A stretch of DNA of 49,060 nt from Bacteroidales bacterium (lineage in GTDB: Bacteria > Bacteroidota > Bacteroidia > Bacteroidales > UBA932): NCBI GenBank assembly GCA_017442315.1, contig JAFRZX010000119.1, forward strand, positions 1 through 49,060. Direction: 5' to 3'. The notes beneath the pieces were generated by a model. It ran no database searches. It was not told where the DNA came from and saw only the letters and a program-made list of their open reading frames with translations. The position numbers and the translations under genes are program-made. Positions 19,749-28,125 of this stretch are shown one piece after another (position 1 is the stretch's first letter; every line of letters begins with the position of its first letter).

Positions 19749-21395
19749 ATGAAACGATATCTATATATACTGATGACAGCGGCATCCCTGACAGCCTGCG
19801 TAAAGGATCTGGACACCTTGCCGCTCAACACCAACGAGCCTGTTTCGGAATATGTATATGGCAATTCCGAAGAAGCATATCTCGCAGGACTGGCACGTCT
19901 GTACTTCCAGTTCGTATCCAATGACCTTACAGACCTCCAGCAGATGGACGGTGGAGCATCGGAAGTGATCAGGGCATTCTGGTCAGTACAGGAGACGACT
20001 ACCGATGAGGCTAAATGTTCATGGGAAAACGACGCATGGGTCCGTGCGCTGAACACAAACACATGGACAGAGGCACAGAACGATGCAGTCTATGCCGTCT
20101 ATGTACGCACACTGCAAGGCATTGCCTATGTGAATGAATACCTGAGGCAGACTACGCCGGAAAAGCTGGCGTCCCGCAATGTGGACAGCACTCTGTCAGA
20201 CAAGATAGATGGATTCAGGGCAGAAGCCAGATTCATAAGGGCTTATCTCTACTGGATGGCATTGGACTGCTTCGCCAATGTCCCTTTCTCAACCGAGGAC
20301 TCTCCTTTCGGCGGAACATATGTGCCACCTCAGGCTTCCGGAAAGGATATATTCAATTTCTGCATCACAGAACTTGAATTCCTCGCATCTGCGGAAAGTC
20401 CTCTCAATGAAGCAAGATCGGTTTATCCACGTGCCGACAAAGGTGCGGCTACCGGACTGCTGGCAAGAATGTATCTCAATGCTGAAGTCTATGCAGGGAC
20501 CCCTATGTGGAGCAAGGCTAAAGATGCATGCGAAAGGATATTCTCCATGGGATACTCCCTCTGTCCGGACTATCAGGCCTTGTTCAGAGGAGACAATGGG
20601 GAGAATCCTGATGCCCGTGCGGAAATGCTATGGACCGTGACATATGATGCCGACAGGACTGAATCTTACGGCGGAACATCCTACCTTCTGGCAGCTACAC
20701 TGGCATCCACAGACATCACAGACCAATCCAAACCGAACGGACAAAGAAACGGCTGGGCAGGCCTCAGGGTACCTTATGAATTTGTATCACGTTTCTTCAA
20801 GGTCAGCGGGCAGGACTACGTGACAGGAGATTATCAGGTCAACGACAAGAGGGGCGCGATGTTCTATATAAAAGGCAGGGAAGAATCCATGGAAAATGCG
20901 CTTTACTCGTTCATGAACGGCTGGTCGTGTCTTAAATTCAACAACATACCTCACGACATGACAGAGAAGGAATTTCTTCCTACAGCAGAAACAACGGCAT
21001 TCGGAAACGTAGATTTTCCTATGATAAGATTAGGTGAAATCTATCTCATCTATGCAGAAGCATGCATAAGACTTGGACAGACCGGTACAGCTCTTCCTTA
21101 TATGGCTGAACTTTCCCGACGGGCAGGAATCGATCCGCCATCATCATCTGAGATTGAAAGCAGATTCTGGCTGATGGAAGAACGTGCAAGAGAACTTATG
21201 TGGGAAGGCCACCGGCGCACTGACCTGATCCGTTACGGCTTTTTCAACACAGATGAGTATCTGTGGCCGTACAAAGGAGGTGACAGTTATACCGGACAAG
21301 CCTTCCCAGCATACAAGTGTCTGTTCTCAATTCCGCCTACGGAGCTGGCGACCAATACAGGGCTCGCCCAGAATCCGGGATATGCGGTTCCTTAG
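19749..21395 (+). CDS. SusD-like surface glycan-binding lipoprotein, module 3
   Basis: SusD-family lipoprotein of 548 residues. ATG 19749 starts a compact leader, MKRYLYILMTAASLTAC, with lipobox LTAC (Cys17) and then VKDLDTLP; an upstream TTG-initiated extension would span the hairpin region and is rejected. SusD features include TTDEAKCSWEN, AEARFIRAYLYWMALDCFANVPF, EGHRRTDLIRYGFFNTDEYLWPYKGG and the C-terminal FSIPPTEL...NTGLAQNPGY. It lacks the QELFLADN wording shared by the other two SusDs, so its specificity may differ. No SusE/F-like gene follows. Its stop codon TAG (21393-21395) overlaps the stop codon of convergent malQ. Confidence 0.94.
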   Translation: MKRYLYILMTAASLTACVKDLDTLPLNTNEPVSEYVYGNSEEAYLAGLARLYFQFVSNDLTDLQQMDGGASEVIRAFWSVQETTTDEAKCSWENDAWVRALNTNTWTEAQNDAVYAVYVRTLQGIAYVNEYLRQTTPEKLASRNVDSTLSDKIDGFRAEARFIRAYLYWMALDCFANVPFSTEDSPFGGTYVPPQASGKDIFNFCITELEFLASAESPLNEARSVYPRADKGAATGLLARMYLNAEVYAGTPMWSKAKDACERIFSMGYSLCPDYQALFRGDNGENPDARAEMLWTVTYDADRTESYGGTSYLLAATLASTDITDQSKPNGQRNGWAGLRVPYEFVSRFFKVSGQDYVTGDYQVNDKRGAMFYIKGREESMENALYSFMNGWSCLKFNNIPHDMTEKEFLPTAETTAFGNVDFPMIRLGEIYLIYAEACIRLGQTGTALPYMAELSRRAGIDPPSSSEIESRFWLMEERARELMWEGHRRTDLIRYGFFNTDEYLWPYKGGDSYTGQAFPAYKCLFSIPPTELATNTGLAQNPGYAVP

Positions 21396-23803
21396 CAGGA
21401 CTTCTGACTTCTGCCGCTTGCCGAAATCATATCAGCAAGAACTGCATTGAATTCATCTGCCTGGGCAAGCTGCTCAAGGGTCAGATGCATACGGTAACGC
21501 CAATAGTGGCGTGAGTTTGCAGGAACATTGATACGTTCTTCATTAGGGTTGAGGCGACGGAGCATTCCATCCATTGAAAGCCAATCCTGAAGAGGAAGAA
21601 CTGTCAGCATCGCAGGAGACCAAAGGTGCTGCTCAAGAATCTGGCGACATATCCACGGTTCGCAGTAATAAGGAGCCGGTCCCTGATTGCCGAGGATCAT
21701 GTGCCAGAACTGCTCTGTCACCTGCCTGTCCTCTTCCCACCATGCACGGATAGGGTTCATGTCGTGGGTCGATGTAGTGCAGACAGAAAGATATGGATAG
21801 TTGGCAGGATGAGCGAATGTCTCTTCAACCGACTTAGGCATACGCTGGATTTCAAGAGACAGAATCCTTAGATCTGACATTACCTGAGGAACAGTAGCTG
21901 GAATCATTCCCAGATCCTCGCCGCAGGCAAGCATTCCTGTGGAATCCAGAAGGGCAGGAAGCTTCTGCATCGCCTTGTCTTTCCAGAACTCATTGTTACG
22001 GCGGTAGAAGAAGTCATCATACAGGCGGTCAAATGCTGCACGACGGTACGCATCAAGCACATAATATGATTGTGTCTGCTTAGCTCCGATCTTAGGATGA
22101 TAGTGACCTTCCTGACGAGGATCCTGAAGGAAAAGATCGAAATCATTCACATCAAATCCCTGAGACTGCAGTTCATGAGCAGGGAAAGGAAGTGCAGGAT
22201 TGAAGTAACCGTTCAGACCACTCTTAGTCCAGAGAGGAATCTCCCAGATACGGAAGAAGCCGAGGATATGGTCTATTCTGAACGCATCGAAGTACTCGGA
22301 CATCTTGGCAAGACGTGACTTCCACCATGCATAGCCGTCTTCTGCCATCTTCTCCCAGTTATAAGTAGGGAAGCCCCAGTTCTGTCCGTCAGCTGAGAAA
22401 GCATCAGGCGGTGCTCCTGCCTGTGAGTCCATATGGAACAGTTCAGGGTATAGCCATGCATCTACACTCGTGCGGCTGATTCCGATAGGAAGGTCTCCCT
22501 TGAAGATAACACCTTTCGAGTGCGCATATGCACATACCTCGGAAAGCTGCTGATCAAGATGATACTGGACAAAACACCAGAAGTCTATTTCAGACTTATG
22601 TTCTTCGCAAAAGGCATTGATCTTCTTCCTGCTGTATTTAGCATAGCCTTTCCACTGAGAGAAGTCAGGAGTTCCGTTATGGTCACGAAGTACACAGAAA
22701 GCTGCATACGGAAGGAGCCAATGGCCGTTCTTGTCCACAAAATTCTGATATCTTGCCGTAGCGGACAGTTTCTTGAAAGTCTTGTCAAAAGCTTTGTGCA
22801 GATACTCGATCTTTGCATTGTTGACCCTTTCGTAGTCTATCTGTTCCAATGCATTCAGCTCTGCCTGAAGATTCCTGAATTCCTCATCGACCTTGACTCC
22901 TGCAGCCTGAAGATTCAGATACTGAGGATGAAGCGCAAAAGTGGAATTCGGATTATAAGGGTATGAATCCTCCCATGTATGAAGCATAGTGGTATCATTG
23001 ATAGGAAGGAGCTGAAGGATACTCTGACCTGTAGAAGCAGCCCAGTCAACCATCTTCTTCAGATCGTAGAATTCGCCGACTCCAAAGTCATCTGCACTGC
23101 GGAGAGAAAATACAGGTATTGCAGTACCGGCACCTTTCCATACTCTTGAATTGAATGAAGGAACCACACTGGCCTCCACAACAAACTCGTCCTTCTGAGG
23201 AATCTGTGCAAACCATCTGTTCTCGGAATCCTCCCATGCAACAGGAGCCAGAGTTTCCTTATCGGCAATAAGGAACTTATATGAGAACGCTTCTGTCACC
23301 TTCAAAGCCAACGTCCACACAGGGAAGGCCGAATCATTGAAAGGAAGAACCTTTGTCCAGTTGCCCAGAGCCTTTCCACTTCCAGCAATGGCAAGCACTT
23401 CATTAGGACGAAGCATAGGAGCTGCAACCTGGAGGACTGCATTTGCTCCCTTGACAGCTTTTGAAGAAGATTTCTTTCTTCCGAAAATCGCATTGGTGAA
23501 TGCAGAAGACCAGAAAGGAGCATCCTCCGGACGGTCATTCCATCTGTCATTGACTGTGAGTTCCTTTACTGCAAGTCCTTCATCGACAGCAAGGACATGC
23601 TTCTTCCACTCAGTACGGACGGTAACACCATCACGTACAACTTCATAGCTGTACTCAGAGGACTTGGCCGGATTGAAACGGGCAATCTCCCCTTTCCATA
23701 GGCCGTCCGCCACATAAGTCAGCGCATGGCGTCTGCCATCAAGACAAAGGACGAGTTCTTCGCCCCACGAAGTCTTGTATTCAATGCTGAGGTTCAATTT
23801 CAT
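21392..23803 (-). CDS. malQ: 4-alpha-glucanotransferase with two CBM20-like domains (GH77)
   Basis: Cytoplasmic amylomaltase/disproportionating enzyme of 803 residues that moves glucan units between maltodextrins and releases glucose. There is no signal peptide. Residues about 1-95 and 120-215 look like two starch-binding CBM20 domains (IAGSGKALGNWTKVLPFND in the second), a layout seen in DPE2-like and Bacteroides MalQ enzymes rather than the shorter classical bacterial MalQ. The GH77 catalytic part from about 225 holds FDAFRIDH with nucleophile D511, CGEDLG with acid/base E629 and TSTHD with D681; GDLPIGISRTSVDAW (436-450) is also typical. The stop overlaps the convergent SusD stop. No TAnnTTTG box is seen just upstream, so it may be transcribed from the MFS promoter through the repeat region. 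Confidence 0.96.
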   Translation of the reverse strand: MKLNLSIEYKTSWGEELVLCLDGRRHALTYVADGLWKGEIARFNPAKSSEYSYEVVRDGVTVRTEWKKHVLAVDEGLAVKELTVNDRWNDRPEDAPFWSSAFTNAIFGRKKSSSKAVKGANAVLQVAAPMLRPNEVLAIAGSGKALGNWTKVLPFNDSAFPVWTLALKVTEAFSYKFLIADKETLAPVAWEDSENRWFAQIPQKDEFVVEASVVPSFNSRVWKGAGTAIPVFSLRSADDFGVGEFYDLKKMVDWAASTGQSILQLLPINDTTMLHTWEDSYPYNPNSTFALHPQYLNLQAAGVKVDEEFRNLQAELNALEQIDYERVNNAKIEYLHKAFDKTFKKLSATARYQNFVDKNGHWLLPYAAFCVLRDHNGTPDFSQWKGYAKYSRKKINAFCEEHKSEIDFWCFVQYHLDQQLSEVCAYAHSKGVIFKGDLPIGISRTSVDAWLYPELFHMDSQAGAPPDAFSADGQNWGFPTYNWEKMAEDGYAWWKSRLAKMSEYFDAFRIDHILGFFRIWEIPLWTKSGLNGYFNPALPFPAHELQSQGFDVNDFDLFLQDPRQEGHYHPKIGAKQTQSYYVLDAYRRAAFDRLYDDFFYRRNNEFWKDKAMQKLPALLDSTGMLACGEDLGMIPATVPQVMSDLRILSLEIQRMPKSVEETFAHPANYPYLSVCTTSTHDMNPIRAWWEEDRQVTEQFWHMILGNQGPAPYYCEPWICRQILEQHLWSPAMLTVLPLQDWLSMDGMLRRLNPNEERINVPANSRHYWRYRMHLTLEQLAQADEFNAVLADMISASGRSQKSC

Positions 23804-23812
23804 ACTCTTAAT

Positions 23813-23926
23813 CTATTTAGTTTATCTTATGTTGTTCTTATCTTTCTCTTTTGGTACGGTAGTGCATGTGTATGAAAAAATCCACGTTACCTCTCCCCTA
23901 AATCCCCTCTCTCGGAGAGGGGACTT
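23813..23926. repeat. 114-bp perfect direct repeat, copy 1
   Basis: This segment is identical to 23948-24061 at a period of 135 bases. It begins CTATTTAGTTTATC and ends with CCCCTCTC-TCG-GAGAGGGG, an 8-bp hairpin with a 3-base loop, then ACTT. The 21-base spacer holds a further inverted repeat CATCAC/GTGATG (23929-23943). The hairpin part resembles the short C- and G-rich palindromic repeats scattered in many Bacteroidetes intergenic regions; that family match is from memory. Confidence 0.95.
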
Positions 23927-23947
23927 GCCATCACTCCGTGATGAATA

Positions 23948-24061
23948 CTATTTAGTTTATCTTATGTTGTTCTTATCTTTCTCTTTTGGTACGGTAGTGC
24001 ATGTGTATGAAAAAATCCACGTTACCTCTCCCCTAAATCCCCTCTCTCGGAGAGGGGACTT
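23948..24061. repeat. 114-bp perfect direct repeat, copy 2, entering the MFS gene
   Basis: Second copy of the repeat at 23813-23926. Its right end (24033-24061) lies inside the 3' end of the MFS gene on the minus strand and supplies the last codons (VPSPREGI) and the TAG stop. The hairpin CCCCTCTC/GAGAGGGG therefore lies in the coding end and could also act as a 3' stem-loop of that transcript. Confidence 0.95.
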
Positions 24062-25430
24062 CCGGTTGCTCCTTCATCTTTTTCCAGTTGAGGACAGGAA
24101 GAAGAAAAGAGACCAGAGCCGCTGCAAGCCAGAACCACGATACGGGTCCGAAATCATAGACAGCCCCCTGAGCACTCTCTACAGTATTGCACTGAATCAT
24201 ATATCCACTTGTTATATCCTGCAGTCCCGCTGCCACATAACTGGAAATACCGACTATTCCCAAAGCTGCTCCCGTTGCTTTTCTCGGCACAATATCCACT
24301 GCCATCAGTCCTGCGACAATGCAATACAGCACGCCTACAGAAAGACTGAACAAAGAGACATACAATACATTCATTATCCAGTTGTCACCCGAAAACAGGA
24401 ACAAAGCCAATGATATGAAACTTATTATTCCAGATAATACGGCAGGTTTGACCCTGTCGCTTCGGAATATCTTATCGGACAGCCATCCGGCAAGCACTGT
24501 TCCCACGACTCCGAATACTGCAGAAAAGGCTATCACCTGTGACGCATCTTCCAAAGAATATCCTTTTTCTTTCTGAAGGAAAAGCACTCCCCAACCTGCA
24601 ACTGCATATTTCGTTATATATATGAATGCGCTCGACAAGGCTATTATCCAGATACCAGGATGCCTGAGTACCATTTTCTGAAGGTCCTTGGTCGACAGTT
24701 CATCCTGTTGCGAAAGCCGTTCCTGGTGAAACACCTGTATTGCAGGAAGTCCTTTGCTCTCCGGGGTATCGGTAACAAACATCACGATTACAAGAGATCC
24801 GATCACACCGGCCAGGGATGCCACGAGAAATCCATACTCCCATCCCAAGGCTCCGACCACGAATCCGGTGATGATGAACGAAAAGAATTCACCAATATAA
24901 GGAGTCGCACTGAAAATACTGTAAAATGTACCGCGTTGCGTCTTGGAAAACCATCTGGAAAGACTTATGACACCAGGAGGCGATCCCATAGACTGCATCC
25001 ATCCGTTGACACCCCACAATATTGCGAACATAATGAACATAAACACCTGGGTAAAAGCCGCAATACCGCTTAAGAGTCCAAACACGCCAAGCAAGAGGTT
25101 TATCACAGAAGACACCAGCAGGCCGGTTGCCATAAAACGCCTGATATTGCAGTAGTCAGCTATGAATCCGTTCATGAACTTGCCGACTGCATACACAAAA
25201 AGAAGAGCAGAGCCTATTATACCCAGCTGACCCGCCGTAAGCAACCCTTCGTCAATCAAAGGCTGCTTTACTACACTTAGACTCATACGGCACACATAAT
25301 AAAGGCTGTACGCAACAGTAACGCCCCAGAAAGTCCTGTTGCGCAGCGTCCTGTATCTGCTTTCCACCTCTTCAGGAGACACCGTATCCTTCGATGGCTT
25401 GCTTATCCTATAGAATGAGTACAGACCCAT
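24033..25430 (-). CDS. MFS transporter, organophosphate:phosphate antiporter-like
   Basis: Inner-membrane major facilitator protein of 465 residues with about 12 hydrophobic segments. The N-terminal half shows TFWGVTVAYSLYYVCRMSLSVVKQPLI and GVNGWMQSMGSPPGVISLSRWFSKTQRG, which resemble the GlpT/UhpT/UhpC branch (compare the WFQG-GWPP motif of that family). Next to malQ and a starch locus it may import a sugar, maltodextrin or sugar phosphate; the substrate cannot be read from the sequence. A TAnnTTTG box lies 40 bases before the start. Its last eight codons come from the repeat copy at 23948-24061, so the native C-terminus may have been replaced. The tail after the last membrane segment is short, so function is probably kept. 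Confidence 0.88.
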   Translation of the reverse strand: MGLYSFYRISKPSKDTVSPEEVESRYRTLRNRTFWGVTVAYSLYYVCRMSLSVVKQPLIDEGLLTAGQLGIIGSALLFVYAVGKFMNGFIADYCNIRRFMATGLLVSSVINLLLGVFGLLSGIAAFTQVFMFIMFAILWGVNGWMQSMGSPPGVISLSRWFSKTQRGTFYSIFSATPYIGEFFSFIITGFVVGALGWEYGFLVASLAGVIGSLVIVMFVTDTPESKGLPAIQVFHQERLSQQDELSTKDLQKMVLRHPGIWIIALSSAFIYITKYAVAGWGVLFLQKEKGYSLEDASQVIAFSAVFGVVGTVLAGWLSDKIFRSDRVKPAVLSGIISFISLALFLFSGDNWIMNVLYVSLFSLSVGVLYCIVAGLMAVDIVPRKATGAALGIVGISSYVAAGLQDITSGYMIQCNTVESAQGAVYDFGPVSWFWLAAALVSFLLPVLNWKKMKEQPEVPSPREGI

Positions 25431-25470
25431 ATTTCCGTCAATTACACCGTCTCTTTACGGCAAACAGAGA

Positions 25471-25478
25471 CAAAGTTA
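25471..25478 (-). promoter_or_regulatory. -7 box TAACTTTG upstream of the MFS gene
   Basis: On the minus strand TAACTTTG matches the Bacteroidetes TAnnTTTG -7 element 40 bases before the MFS start. No good -33 TTTG is visible at the expected distance. It suggests that MFS, and perhaps malQ behind it, is a transcription unit separate from the MATE gene. Confidence 0.55.
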
Positions 25479-25583
25479 CGAAAGAATGGGGAAATTCACT
25501 AGATTAACTCCGTATTTTTTGGAAACACATCTAATCCATACCGTAATGCTGATACGGCTAAGGTTTCATGAAAGAGTTCAGCG

Positions 25584-26993
25584 TCAGATGATGATTACCT
25601 TGCGATATCTCGCTGTAAGATATATGGTACGGGCAAGAAGATGTGCGAAATACGCAGCCATAAGGATGTGCATCGCTATGCGCCCATATATTGTGGAGCC
25701 TCCTGTCTGCTCTGTTGATGGGCATAGGATTTCAGATGGAGCGAAAACGTTGAGACAGATCATCCCGGCAAACCATACGATTACAAAACCACCCACAGCC
25801 CAGAGCATCGAGTTGCGGATTGCCTTGGAAGCAGTCGCTCCTATATATATGCCGTCCCATGTGAATGCCGCACAACCGACCACAGGCATCAGAAGCAGCC
25901 ATGGAAGATATTCTCTCGAAGCCTCGACAACTGCCGTATCGGAAGTCATCATCCTCAGAAGAGGCACTCCTGCAGATTGATAGATTGCCATAAATAACAC
26001 AGCTATGGCCATACTCCATATAAACGTATATCTCACTGTCTGACGAAGCATCTGCGAGTCCCTTGCCCCGATATATTTTCCGGTCATAGCCTCACCGGCA
26101 TAAGCGAATCCGTCTGTAAAATATGAAAATATCATCAGCAGTTTCATCATTATCGAAGACACAGCCAGAAGAAGATCTCCGTAACGCGCGGAAATGACAG
26201 TAAAGCCTATGTAAATGGCTATGAAACATAAGGAACGGACAAAAAGGTCAGCATTCATCACAAAGAATCTGCGGGTTTCACTACCCTTGAACATATCCTT
26301 GAGGCCGGAAGTGCCTATGGCCGACAATGTATTCTTCCTATACTTGATTAAAACGAGTATGACAGCAACTGCAAGTCCGGAATATTGAGCTGCCACTGTA
26401 CCGGATGCAATACCGGGGAAGCCCATCCCTTCATATCCCAACGGTCTGAACCCCAGAGCCAGGATAATGCTCATCAGCACATTCATTCCATTGACGACAA
26501 GGTCAGTAAACATAGGACTGACACTATCCTGCATCCCGATAAACCAGCCTTTGAAAACCATCAGGGTCAATGTTGCCGGTGCTGCCCAGATGCGTATGAA
26601 GAAATATTGCGATGCCAGTTCCTGCACTTCGGGAGTACAGTCAACCACCAGAAATGCCGCCTTCACAAAAAGCCACTGGATTGCAATCAAGGCAAATGCA
26701 CAGGCCAGAGCAATACCCAAAGCTCTTGCTAGAATGCGCGAGCATTCAGCTCTGTCACCCCGGCCAAAAGCCTGGGCAGCAAGTCCGCCCGTACCCACAC
26801 GCAGAAACCCGAAGTTCCAATACAGAAGATCGAAAAGCATCGTACCTATGGCAATACCTCCTATCATGGTAGCAGCCTGGGCGTCCAGGTGGCCGGCTAC
26901 GGCTATGTCCACCATACCTACAATCGGCACAGTGATGTTGGCCAATATGCTAGGTATGGCCAATTTAAGAATATCCTTGTTTATTGCTTTCAT
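25584..26993 (-). CDS. MATE family multidrug/sodium-type efflux transporter
   Basis: Polytopic inner-membrane protein of 469 residues with about 12 hydrophobic segments in two similar halves. The start, LKLAIPSILANITVPIVGMVDIAVAGHL, and the FGFLRVGTGGLAAQAFGRGD stretch are typical of MATE proteins, nearest the DinF-like branch. It would export drugs or metabolites in exchange for Na+ or H+; the substrate is unknown. It starts 20 bases after the rsgA stop on the same strand, so the two are probably co-transcribed. Downstream, CCGTA/TACGG (25541-25557) is a small inverted repeat without a T-run. Confidence 0.93.
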   Translation of the reverse strand: MKAINKDILKLAIPSILANITVPIVGMVDIAVAGHLDAQAATMIGGIAIGTMLFDLLYWNFGFLRVGTGGLAAQAFGRGDRAECSRILARALGIALACAFALIAIQWLFVKAAFLVVDCTPEVQELASQYFFIRIWAAPATLTLMVFKGWFIGMQDSVSPMFTDLVVNGMNVLMSIILALGFRPLGYEGMGFPGIASGTVAAQYSGLAVAVILVLIKYRKNTLSAIGTSGLKDMFKGSETRRFFVMNADLFVRSLCFIAIYIGFTVISARYGDLLLAVSSIMMKLLMIFSYFTDGFAYAGEAMTGKYIGARDSQMLRQTVRYTFIWSMAIAVLFMAIYQSAGVPLLRMMTSDTAVVEASREYLPWLLLMPVVGCAAFTWDGIYIGATASKAIRNSMLWAVGGFVIVWFAGMICLNVFAPSEILCPSTEQTGGSTIYGRIAMHILMAAYFAHLLARTIYLTARYRKVIII

Positions 26994-27013
26994 TGACTGC
27001 GCTCAGATGAGGA

Positions 27014-28048
27014 CTATCTGTATTTGTCTTCTTCGTCAAGCATACCCAGATACGAAGAATAACGCTCGTAGCTGATCTGCCCCTCTTCCACAGCAACCTT
27101 TACCGCACATCCCGGTTCATGCGTGTGCGTACATGGGGCAAAACGGCACCCTTCGGAGACCTTGAGCATTTCAGGGAAATACAACGCGATCTCCTCCTTC
27201 TCCAGATCCACCAGACCGAAACCGCGCAAGCCCGGAGTGTCGACAATGAACCCCAATGCTCCATTACCCTGGGCGGAATTATCCGTGAGCGCATACATCT
27301 CATAGAATGTGGTCGTATGCTTGCCTTGGAGATGCACATCCGATATTTCCCCCACTTTAGGATCAAGCGAAGGGTCAAGAGCCTTTATAAGCGATGACTT
27401 TCCGACTCCTGATACTCCAGAGAAAAGCGATACGTTTCCACGGCATGCTTCCCGCAGATCCTCCACACCCTCTCCCGTAAGAGCTGACACCTCCATAACA
27501 GGATATCCTGCCCCCTCGTATATTTCATGGAATGCCTCCAGCATTTCGCTATGCGAGCTGTGGTAAAGGTCGACCTTGTTGAGGACAATGGTAACCGGAA
27601 CATTATATACCTCACATGTCACCAGGATCCTGTCCAGGAAAGGCAGTTTGACTTCCGGATAATCTATCGTAACTATTATGAAAGCACGGTCCAGATTGGC
27701 CGCAATGATATGGGACTGGCGGGAAAGATTTGTTGACTTTCGGATTATATAGTTACTGCGAGGCATCACAGCTGTTATTGCAGCCGGATGCTCCAATGTG
27801 ATGGACCCTGAAGAAATCCTCTCTCCGGAGTCTGACACGATCTTACCTCCTTGACCAATGGAATCATCCGGAACTTCCACCTCAAAAGTCACGACATCTC
27901 CTACTGCCACAGGATTGGTTGCGTTGCTTCCTTTCAAACGTATCCTGCCCCTCAATACGGCAGGGAACAGTTCCCACTCAGGAAGCTGTGCCAGAAGATA
28001 ATGGCTTCCCGTATGCTTTACAACTTTAGCTTCTCCCTTTACAATCAT
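27014..28048 (-). CDS. rsgA: Ribosome small-subunit-dependent GTPase A
   Basis: Circularly permuted GTPase of 344 residues that acts in late maturation of the 30S ribosomal subunit. An OB-fold region is at about 25-95. G motifs occur in the permuted order G4 NKVD (157-160), G5-like SALTGEG (188-194), G1 GVSGVGKSS (211-219) and G3 DTPG (270-273). The C-terminal zinc-binding set is C301, C306, H308 and C314. The length is normal for Bacteroidetes RsgA. It is divergent from the polyprenyl synthetase gene and upstream of the MATE gene. The -7 box at 28053-28060 ends only four bases before the ATG, so the transcript may be leaderless or nearly so. Confidence 0.97.
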   Translation of the reverse strand: MIVKGEAKVVKHTGSHYLLAQLPEWELFPAVLRGRIRLKGSNATNPVAVGDVVTFEVEVPDDSIGQGGKIVSDSGERISSGSITLEHPAAITAVMPRSNYIIRKSTNLSRQSHIIAANLDRAFIIVTIDYPEVKLPFLDRILVTCEVYNVPVTIVLNKVDLYHSSHSEMLEAFHEIYEGAGYPVMEVSALTGEGVEDLREACRGNVSLFSGVSGVGKSSLIKALDPSLDPKVGEISDVHLQGKHTTTFYEMYALTDNSAQGNGALGFIVDTPGLRGFGLVDLEKEEIALYFPEMLKVSEGCRFAPCTHTHEPGCAVKVAVEEGQISYERYSSYLGMLDEEDKYR

Positions 28049-28052
28049 ATTG

Positions 28053-28060
28053 CAAATATA
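28053..28060 (-). promoter_or_regulatory. -7 box TATATTTG of rsgA
   Basis: TATATTTG on the minus strand matches TAnnTTTG and lies four bases before the rsgA ATG. A TTG 16 bases upstream of the box could be a partial -33 element. It lies back to back with the oppositely oriented box at 28094-28101. Confidence 0.6.
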
Positions 28061-28093
28061 AGATAAAGAAACGGAACAACGAGTTATTTTTAA

Positions 28094-28101
28094 TATCTTT
28101 G
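28094..28101 (+). promoter_or_regulatory. -7 box TATCTTTG of the polyprenyl synthetase gene
   Basis: TATCTTTG matches TAnnTTTG and ends 24 bases before ATG 28126. This placement argues against starting the protein at TTG 28099, which overlaps the box. No clear -33 TTTG is seen. Confidence 0.6.
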
Positions 28102-28125
28102 CACCTGTTTAAAACAAGGTATATC

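Noticed and set aside
23813-24061. A CRISPR array as explanation of the repeats.
   Set aside because: Only two copies, each 114 bp, with a 21-bp spacer and no cas genes nearby.
23775-24413. A 212-codon plus-strand open frame across the repeat region.
   Set aside because: It consists of two copies of the direct repeat and antisense of the MFS gene; no signal peptide or domain is visible and the repeated peptide simply mirrors the DNA repeat.
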